DNA of 10,020 nucleotides from Bacillota bacterium (GTDB lineage Bacteria; Bacillota; Clostridia; Lachnospirales; Cellulosilyticaceae): NCBI GenBank assembly GCA_023415525.1, contig JAEZKI010000359.1, forward strand, positions 1-10,020, read 5' to 3'. Positions within the stretch are counted from its first letter, which is position 1. Each line of letters begins with the position of its first letter. Below the pieces are notes generated by a model, which saw only the letters and a list, made by a program, of their open reading frames with translations, made no database searches and was not told the origin of the DNA. The position numbers were made by a program, and so were the translations under genes. Positions 6,312 to 10,020 of the stretch are shown one piece after another.

Positions 6312-6340
6312 TTGAAAAATGTTAAATATTATATTACAAT
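6312..6340 (+). promoter_or_regulatory. promoter of livJ2
   Basis: TTGAAA (6312-6317), an exact 17-base spacer and TACAAT (6335-6340) each match five of six consensus bases. This is the best promoter in the window. AATATTATATTACAATACA (6325-6343) is nearly the same as the livJ1 promoter region, as expected if the promoter was duplicated with the gene. The start would be near 6347. Confidence 0.75.
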
Positions 6341-6378
6341 ACAATAAGTTAAAAGCTTGTGAATAACGGCTTTAATCT

Positions 6379-6419
6379 AAGAGACGTTTCTCAAGTAAAT
6401 TACTTAGAAACGTTCTTTT
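6379..6419 (+). terminator. terminator-like hairpin in the livJ2 leader
   Basis: AAGA-g-ACGTTTCT (6379-6391) pairs with AGAAACGTTCTT (6406-6417) with one bulged G. After a bulged C, AAGT (6393-6396) pairs with ACTT (6402-6405) around a five-base loop. In all there are 16 pairs, followed by TT (T run 6416-6419). It sits downstream of the livJ2 promoter and 71 bases before the ATG. That is the same arrangement as in the livJ1 leader, with unrelated stem sequence. Confidence 0.5.
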
Positions 6420-6473
6420 GGTGTTTAGCATAAGCAAAATCTCAACCAATAAGTAAAAGATGTGGAGAATAAT

Positions 6474-6480
6474 GAGGAGG
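6474..6480 (+). promoter_or_regulatory. ribosome binding site fixing the livJ2 start at 6489
   Basis: GAGGAGG ends eight bases before ATG 6489. An in-frame GTG at 6462 would lengthen the protein by nine acidic residues. It would place this Shine-Dalgarno sequence inside the gene and put charged residues ahead of the lipoprotein signal. Confidence 0.85.
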
Positions 6481-6488
6481 AAAGTAAG

Positions 6489-7652
6489 ATGACTTTAAAG
6501 AAGATAGCAGCCATTACTCTTAGTACTTTAATGGCAATAGGAACTGTAGGCTGTGGTGCTAAAGCACCAAGTAGTGAGGCAGGAAAAGAAGCGGCTTCAG
6601 GCGAAGGAACAATCAAGATTGGTCTTATTACACCTAAAACAGGTGCAGTTGCTCAATATGGATTAGCTGTAGATAATGCAACAGCTTTAGCTGTTGATGA
6701 GATCAATAAAGCAGGCGGTATTAATGGTAGACAAATCGAACTCATTTCTTATGATAATAAAGGAGATGCTACAGAAAGTATTAACCTCTTTAATCGTCTA
6801 GTAGATAATGATAAGATTGTTGCTTTATTAGGACCAGTTATTTCAAGTAATGCATTAGCTATTGCACCATTAGCTGATGAAAAAGGCATTCCTATGATTA
6901 CACCAACTGGAACAAATCTTGATATTACACCAGGATATGATTATGTTTTTAGAGCTTGCTATACAGACCCTTACCAAGGAGGAATCATGGCCAAATTTGC
7001 TAGTGAAAACCTCAAGGTAAAAAAGGCAGCTATTCTTTATAACACAGGTGATGACTATTCTGTAGGTCTTGCAAAAGCTTTCAAAGAAACATTGGAAGCA
7101 GCAGGTGGTACAATTACTAGTTATGAGGGTTATACAGCAGACGATAAAGATTTCAAGGCTGTATTAACAAATATCAAGGCTACTTCACCAGAAGTATTAT
7201 TTATCCCAGATTACTATAATGCAGTAGGTCTTATTGCTGGACAAGTTAAAGAAGTTGGTTTAGATACCATTATGCTTGGTGGCGATGGTTGGGATGGTGT
7301 ACAAGAAAACTATGGTGAGGCAACAGAAGGTAGCTATTTTGCCAATCACTATGCAGCAGATGATACAGCGGACATTGTTAAAAACTTTGTAGAGAGTTAT
7401 ACAAAAATGTTTGAAGGTACAAGACCAAATGCTTTTGCAGCACTTGGCTATGATGCTACTAAGATTTTAGCAGCTGCTATTGAAAAAGCAGGAACAGAAG
7501 ATAAAGCAGCTATTAAGGATGCTATTGCTGCTACAGATATGGAATGTGTAACAGGACATGTTACTTTTGATGAAAATGGTGATCCACAAAAATCTGTTAC
7601 TGTTTTAAAAATGAAAGATGGCGTATCTGTTCTTGAAGCCAAAGTTCAATAA
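6489..7652 (+). CDS. livJ: branched-chain amino acid-type ABC transporter binding lipoprotein 2
   Basis: A 387-residue binding lipoprotein paralogous to livJ1 and likely to feed the same LivHM channel. The signal peptide is MTLKKIAAITLSTLMAIG with lipid-acceptor C22 (GTVGCGAK). A short linker leads to the domain start TIKIGLITPKTG (41-52). The same landmarks are present (GPVISSNALAIAP, TPTGTN, FRACYTDPYQGG, GGDGWDG). By eye the first third is about 85-90% identical to livJ1, the middle about 80% and the last quarter only about half, so the duplicates differ mostly in the C-terminal part. LFIPDYY has isoleucine (I239) where livJ1 has N246. The start is ATG 6489, chosen on ribosome binding site and homology. 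It has its own promoter, and a terminator-like hairpin separates it from livH, suggesting high expression relative to the permease genes. Ligand specificity is not readable from the sequence. Confidence 0.88.
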   Translation: MTLKKIAAITLSTLMAIGTVGCGAKAPSSEAGKEAASGEGTIKIGLITPKTGAVAQYGLAVDNATALAVDEINKAGGINGRQIELISYDNKGDATESINLFNRLVDNDKIVALLGPVISSNALAIAPLADEKGIPMITPTGTNLDITPGYDYVFRACYTDPYQGGIMAKFASENLKVKKAAILYNTGDDYSVGLAKAFKETLEAAGGTITSYEGYTADDKDFKAVLTNIKATSPEVLFIPDYYNAVGLIAGQVKEVGLDTIMLGGDGWDGVQENYGEATEGSYFANHYAADDTADIVKNFVESYTKMFEGTRPNAFAALGYDATKILAAAIEKAGTEDKAAIKDAIAATDMECVTGHVTFDENGDPQKSVTVLKMKDGVSVLEAKVQ

Positions 7653-7663
7653 CATAGTTTAAA

Positions 7664-7698
7664 ACTCTATAGCACGGTACGTAGCATTTACATAGAGT
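7664..7698 (+). other. stem-loop just after livJ2
   Basis: ACTCTAT (7664-7670) pairs perfectly with ATAGAGT (7692-7698). Between them, ACG-GTA-CGT (7674-7682) could form a small inner hairpin. No T tract follows, so it is not a terminator by itself. Lying just after the stop codon and eight bases before the GC-rich terminator, it could protect the 3' end of the livJ2 transcript. Confidence 0.35.
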
Positions 7699-7705
7699 GT
7701 AAGAT

Positions 7706-7735
7706 AGGGGAGAAACAACTTTGTTCTCCCCTTTT
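7706..7735 (+). terminator. intrinsic terminator between livJ2 and livH
   Basis: AGGGGAGAA (7706-7714) pairs perfectly with TTCTCCCCT (7724-7732) around a nine-base loop, and TTTT (7732-7735) follows. It has classic form but a short T run, so partial read-through is likely. No obvious promoter lies in the 32 bases between it and livH, so the permease genes probably depend on that read-through. Confidence 0.75.
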
Positions 7736-7767
7736 ATAATCAAACAACTAAGATAAGGGGGAGGAAA

Positions 7768-8649
7768 ATGAATCAATTCGTTGAACAAATTATTTATGGG
7801 ATACAATTAGGAAGTATTTATGCCTTGATTGCTTTAGGGTATACAATGGTTTATGGTATTGTTAAACTGATTAACTTTGCTCATGGGGATATCTTAATGA
7901 TGGGTGCTTATTTTGGCCTATTAAGTGTAACGACTTTAGATATACCTTTTGGAGCAGCTATTATTATATCAATGGTGAGTTGTGCTGTCATTGGTATTGT
8001 TATTGACTTAGTGGCCTACAAACCACTTAGAAATGCCCCTCGTATTTCCGCACTTATTACGGCTATTGGTGTGAGCTTATTCTTAGAAAACATTTATCGT
8101 GTTATGTTTGGAGCGGAAACACGTAAAATGGTTATTCCTGCTAGCTTAACCCAAACACTTGCTATAGGAAATATAAAAATATCATATGTAACGATTTTGA
8201 CAGTTTGCTTAACTATAATATGTATGATTGTTCTTCAATTAGTTGTTAAGAAGACAAAAATAGGGAAAGCTATGCGCGCTGTATCGGAAGATCAGCAAGC
8301 AGCCAGACTTATGGGAGTGAATGTTAATTTAACAATTTCCATGACTTTTGCTTTAGGTTCTGCACTTGCTGCATTAGGGGGCGTTCTTTATAGTGTAACC
8401 TATTATCAGGTAGAGCCTTACATGGGAATGATGCCAGGCCTAAAAGCCTTTGTTGCAGCAGTATTAGGTGGGATAGGTATTATTCCGGGGGCTATGTTTG
8501 GAGGTTATGCTTTAGGACTTATTGAGAACCTTGCTAAGGCTTATATTTCTTCAAGCTGGTCTAATGCCATTGCTTTTGGTATTTTAATTTTGATTTTACT
8601 CTTTAAGCCAGCTGGATTATTTGGTAAAAATGTCAGAGAGAAAGTGTAG
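7768..8649 (+). CDS. livH: branched-chain amino acid ABC transporter permease LivH
   Basis: An inner-membrane permease of 293 residues, the usual LivH size, forming the transport channel with LivM. The start MNQFVEQIIYGIQLGSIYAL is typical of LivH, followed by ALGYTMVYGIVKLINFAHGD (22-41), the family's signature region. About eight hydrophobic segments are visible. The cytoplasmic loop that docks with the ATPase is GKAMRAVSEDQQAARLMGVN (166-185). The C-terminus LLFKPAGLFG (277-286) is also characteristic. GGGGGAGG (7757-7764) precedes the ATG at the short distance of three bases. It lies downstream of the livJ2 terminator and runs straight into livM, so it is the first gene of the HMG part of the operon. 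Identification is firm. Substrate could be another amino acid or a small amide, since this family also includes urea and short-amide transporters. Confidence 0.92.
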   Translation: MNQFVEQIIYGIQLGSIYALIALGYTMVYGIVKLINFAHGDILMMGAYFGLLSVTTLDIPFGAAIIISMVSCAVIGIVIDLVAYKPLRNAPRISALITAIGVSLFLENIYRVMFGAETRKMVIPASLTQTLAIGNIKISYVTILTVCLTIICMIVLQLVVKKTKIGKAMRAVSEDQQAARLMGVNVNLTISMTFALGSALAALGGVLYSVTYYQVEPYMGMMPGLKAFVAAVLGGIGIIPGAMFGGYALGLIENLAKAYISSSWSNAIAFGILILILLFKPAGLFGKNVREKV

Positions 8650-8658
8650 GTGAAGAGC

Positions 8659-9690
8659 ATGAAGAAGTGGCAAGAGTATATCACCACCTTTGTAGGTGTG
8701 GTTTTATTATTTGTTCTATTTGAACTATTAATGGCGCAAGGTATTATTAATAACTATATATCTGGTGTTATTGTCCTCATTGGAATCAATATTATAGCAG
8801 CAGCTAGTTTAAATATTGCAACAGGTTATTTAGGACAATTGGCATTAGGCCATGCAGGTTTTATGGCAATTGGTGCTTATTCGGCTGCTTTTATTATGAG
8901 AGTAGCTAAGCTTTCTGGCCTTAGTAATACAGATGGTATAGTGGTTTTAATTATGATAGGTGCATTGGTTTTTGCAGGAATTATGGCCGCCCTATTTGGC
9001 GTTTTAATTGGTATTCCAGCCCTTAGATTACGTGGGGATTACTTAGGTATTGTAACCCTTGGTTTTGGAGAAATCATTCGTATTGCTATTTTTAATCTTG
9101 ATTTTGAAGTTATGGGTTTCCAGTTTACAGGTGGTGCAAGAGGCTTTAGAGGTTATTTAGGCTATATGAATTTTGAATTCATTTTTTGGGTAGTTATAGT
9201 TGTTTTAGCCATTTTATATCTTATTATTCGCTCAAGACATGGGCGAGCTATTCTTTCTATTCGAGAAGATGAGATTGCAGCAGAAGCTGTAGGTGTTCCT
9301 ACTACTTTTTATAAGATTTTTGGCTTTGCAACATCCGCTTTTTTTGCAGGAATTGCAGGAGGTTGTTTAGCTTTTTATCAAAAGATGATAGATCCTAAAA
9401 AGTTTACTTTTATGTACTCTGTAGAGATTTTCATTATTGTTGTATTAGGGGGTATGGGAAGTTTAACAGGAACGATTGTAGCAGCTATTATATTAGGGAT
9501 TCTCAATGAGTTCTTACATGTTATTGATCAGTGGCGTCTTGTTATTTACTCCGCACTACTTATTATTATGATGATCTTTAGACCAGAAGGTTTATTAGGA
9601 AGCAAAGAGTTTTCTTTTATAGGATTAATTAAAAAATTATGGTATAAAAAAAATAATAAAAAGTCTTCTGGCGTACAGGAGGTGGAATAA
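8659..9690 (+). CDS. livM: branched-chain amino acid ABC transporter permease LivM
   Basis: The second channel subunit, 343 residues from ATG 8659. The LivM signature SLNIATGYLGQLALGHAGF is at 50-68, followed by MAIGAY. The conserved RLRGDYLGIVTLGFGEIIRI (123-142) and the ATPase-docking loop GRAILSIREDEIAAEAVGV (195-213) are in the expected order, as are VLGGMGSLTG (262-271) and IFRPEGLLG (306-314). The tail after 322 is lysine-rich and cytoplasmic. Start choice: AGGTG (8648-8652), overlapping the livH stop, lies six bases before ATG 8659 and gives the sensible N-terminus MKKWQEY. A GTG at 8650, touching the livH stop, would add only MKS and has a poorer binding site. The stop codon overlaps the livG start (TAATG), implying translational coupling. 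Confidence 0.92.
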   Translation: MKKWQEYITTFVGVVLLFVLFELLMAQGIINNYISGVIVLIGINIIAAASLNIATGYLGQLALGHAGFMAIGAYSAAFIMRVAKLSGLSNTDGIVVLIMIGALVFAGIMAALFGVLIGIPALRLRGDYLGIVTLGFGEIIRIAIFNLDFEVMGFQFTGGARGFRGYLGYMNFEFIFWVVIVVLAILYLIIRSRHGRAILSIREDEIAAEAVGVPTTFYKIFGFATSAFFAGIAGGCLAFYQKMIDPKKFTFMYSVEIFIIVVLGGMGSLTGTIVAAIILGILNEFLHVIDQWRLVIYSALLIIMMIFRPEGLLGSKEFSFIGLIKKLWYKKNNKKSSGVQEVE

Positions 9691-10020
9691 TGGCTCTATT
9701 AGAAACGAAAAATTTAGGAATAAGTTTTGGTGGTTTAAAAGCTGTTGATGAATTTGAAGTGAGTATAAATAATCATGAGTTAGTGGGTCTTATTGGGCCC
9801 AATGGGGCAGGTAAAACCACTATTTTTAACTTGCTAACAGGGGTGTATCAGCCTACACAAGGGGATGTCCTACTGAATGGGGAGAGTATGGTTGGTCTTA
9901 CACCCAATCAAATTGTAAAAAAAGGTTTAACAAGAACCTTCCAGAATATCCGACTTTTTAAAGGTTTAAGTGTTTTAGATAATGTAAAAATTGCTTTTCA
10001 TCACAAGATGAGTTATAGCG
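9690..10020 (+). CDS. livG: branched-chain amino acid ABC transporter ATPase LivG, N-terminal part (3' end outside window)
   Basis: A cytoplasmic ATP-binding subunit that drives LivHM; 110 residues are visible of the roughly 255 usual. The start ATG overlaps the livM stop by one base, and GGAGGTG (9678-9684) lies five bases upstream. The protein begins MALLETKNLGISFGGLKAVD, typical of LivG. It has a Walker A motif GPNGAGKTT (36-44) and the Q-loop at Q85 in RTFQNIRLFKGLSVLDNV, the family's TFQNxRLF stretch, which distinguishes LivG from LivF. Signature, Walker B and H-loop motifs lie beyond the window edge. The rest of livG, and probably livF, should follow. Confidence 0.93.
   Translation, partial: MALLETKNLGISFGGLKAVDEFEVSINNHELVGLIGPNGAGKTTIFNLLTGVYQPTQGDVLLNGESMVGLTPNQIVKKGLTRTFQNIRLFKGLSVLDNVKIAFHHKMSYS

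Noticed and set aside
6300..6323. Possible CodY-like site (T run, TTGAAAAA) at the livJ2 promoter
   Set aside because: It matches the AATTTTCNGAAAATT consensus poorly and is explained by AT-rich promoter DNA and the -35 element.
6359..6433. 24-codon GTG ORF in the livJ2 leader as a possible leader peptide
   Set aside because: No Shine-Dalgarno sequence and no run of Leu, Ile or Val codons as attenuation would need.
6462..6488. GTG start adding nine residues to livJ2
   Set aside because: It would place the GAGGAGG binding site inside the gene and put acidic residues in front of the lipoprotein signal. ATG 6489 matches livJ1.

Overview
The window looks like chromosomal DNA of a low-GC Firmicute, most likely an anaerobic clostridium. 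Support comes from AT-rich intergenic DNA, strong GGAGG-type ribosome binding sites, A/T-ending codons, lipoprotein-type solute-binding proteins and clear sigma-A-like promoters. The genus cannot be fixed from the sequence. No mobile element, CRISPR array, tRNA or rRNA was seen, and every confident gene is on the plus strand.

Region 1 (1-1746) is housekeeping. It holds the C-terminal two thirds of an M29 metallo-aminopeptidase cut by the window edge. A 317-base stretch follows, containing only a doubtful minus-strand hydrophobic ORF. Then comes a Nudix hydrolase of the ADP-ribose pyrophosphatase type, starting at TTG.

Region 2 (1747-4830) is a likely two-gene thiol operon. A good promoter (1760-1788) and a leader with a long terminator-like hairpin (1867-1918) precede a CoA-disulfide-reductase-like flavoprotein. 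A TcyP-type L-cystine symporter follows 14 bases later, and a strong AT-rich terminator closes the unit. Together the genes would import cystine and help keep low-molecular-weight thiols reduced.

Region 3 (4818 to the window end) is a branched-chain (or related) amino acid ABC importer: two tandem paralogous binding lipoproteins (livJ1, livJ2), permeases livH and livM, and the start of ATPase livG. Each livJ has its own promoter, with matching -10 regions, and its own terminator-like hairpin before the start codon. A further terminator lies between livJ2 and livH, which would make the binding proteins more abundant than the membrane complex. livM and livG overlap at TAATG.

The gene content is ordinary. 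The parts worth a second look are the regulatory leaders, the terminator/promoter overlap at 4813-4830, the livJ duplication, a short degenerate tandem repeat after livJ1 and the excess of AAGCTT. I found no convincing novel system.
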